DNA of 36,874 nt from a virus, in IMG/VR virus record IMGVR_UViG_3300044648_000263, positions 1 to 36,874 of that record; one strand, given 5' to 3'. Below, in pieces: positions 36,407 to 36,874 of the stretch; the first letter of the stretch is position 1; the number at the start of each line of letters is the position of its first letter. A program made the translations under genes and the position numbers. The notes beneath the pieces were generated by a model. That model did not search any database and was not told the DNA's origin. It was given only the letters and a program-made list of their open reading frames with translations.

Positions 36407-36874
36407 TTATGCGCGCTCGCCCAGCGTGACGAACGGCGAGAGGGTCGCGCCGTTGTTCTTCGGCGTGATCGGGCTGTTGAGCCACGGCCGGCCGTCGACG
36501 CGCGAGATGATGCGGTACGCGGTGACGTCGTTGCCGAACTTGTAGTGCGGCGAGCTGTCCGCGCTCATCGCCTGGCGGTCACCGATCAGGTAGTGACCGA
36601 AGTCGACGAAGCTGATGTCACCCTGGTTGCCCAGGGACGGCACCTTCTCCGACACGATGACCGGCCGGCCCAGGATGGTCATGGGCGGACCCGCAACGCC
36701 GTTGTTGAGCCACACCGCCGACCCGCCGGTACCGACCGACAGCGCCATGGTGGCCAGCTCGGGGAAGGTGTCCGGGCTGACAATCCACACCGCGCGGTTG
36801 AGCGAGCCCGGCAGCATGCGGGCAAACATTTTGATGATGTTCTCCCACACGATGGTGTCCGCGGCCTGGCCGGC
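36407..36874 (-). CDS. Major capsid protein, C-terminal part (continues from position 1)
   Basis: Residues about 377-489 of the HK97-type capsid are encoded at 36747-36407; bases 36748-36874 repeat 1-127. The C-terminal region MALSVGTGGSAVWLNN, ILGRPVIVSEKVPSLGN, ISFVDFGHYLIGDRQAMSADSSPHYKF and DVTAYRIISRVDGRPW is diagnostic of HK97-fold A and P domains. It ends TLGERA with TAA at 36407. Joined with 1-1129, the gene is intact. Confidence 0.95.
   Translation of the reverse strand, partial: AGQAADTIVWENIIKMFARMLPGSLNRAVWIVSPDTFPELATMALSVGTGGSAVWLNNGVAGPPMTILGRPVIVSEKVPSLGNQGDISFVDFGHYLIGDRQAMSADSSPHYKFGNDVTAYRIISRVDGRPWLNSPITPKNNGATLSPFVTLGERA
36748..36874. repeat. Terminal direct repeat, right copy
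   Basis: Exact copy of 1-127. See the left copy; together they show that the window is a circular or circularly permuted genome with one overlap counted twice. Confidence 0.95.

Overview
The window is a complete circular phage genome. The first 127 bases (1-127) recur exactly as the last 127 (36748-36874), so the unit is about 36,747 bp. The cut lies inside the major capsid gene, which reads through the join as one 489-residue HK97-type protein. A tape measure gene, tail-tube-like proteins, a tail assembly chaperone and no sheath or baseplate genes point to a siphovirus. High GC content, Shine-Dalgarno plus leaderless starts, and similarity of the structural proteins to actinobacteriophages suggest an actinobacterial host. 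I see no integrase and no classical CI-type repressor.

Layout. (1) Minus strand, 15336 down to 1 and on through 36874 to 21906: one long leftward array. Its order is a ribbon-helix-helix regulator, a primase-polymerase/helicase fusion, a palindrome array (candidate origin), a second ribbon-helix-helix protein, an SF2 helicase, a RusA-like resolvase, small unknowns, small and large terminase, a portal-MuF fusion, a ClpP-type protease, the major capsid protein, head and neck proteins, tail tube, tail assembly chaperone, tape measure, minor tail proteins, M15 endolysin and holin-like membrane proteins. Most junctions are ATGA, GTGA or TGATG overlaps. (2) Plus strand, 15415-21783: an early or accessory region of small genes, each with its own promoter, including a Cas4/AddB-like iron-sulfur exonuclease, a secreted cysteine-rich protein, a Pro/Gln-rich protein and two tRNA-like structures. 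(3) The two transcription units converge at a 34-nt perfect palindromic terminator (21798-21831).

Most interesting points. The Cas4/AddB-like nuclease has no ATG, GTG or TTG start that keeps its first cluster cysteine. The upstream gene ends over a canonical slippery heptamer CCCAAAA, six bases before a hairpin, so a programmed -1 frameshift (or a CTG start overlapping the stop) probably makes the nuclease. Several promoters place the -10 hexamer exactly six bases before the ATG, giving leaderless mRNAs. Three small genes share a promoter-hairpin-leader cassette. Five palindromic GTTCACA/TGTGAAC sites, some nested in larger inverted repeats, lie next to the replication genes. Three cloverleaf-like RNAs have abnormal anticodon arms.
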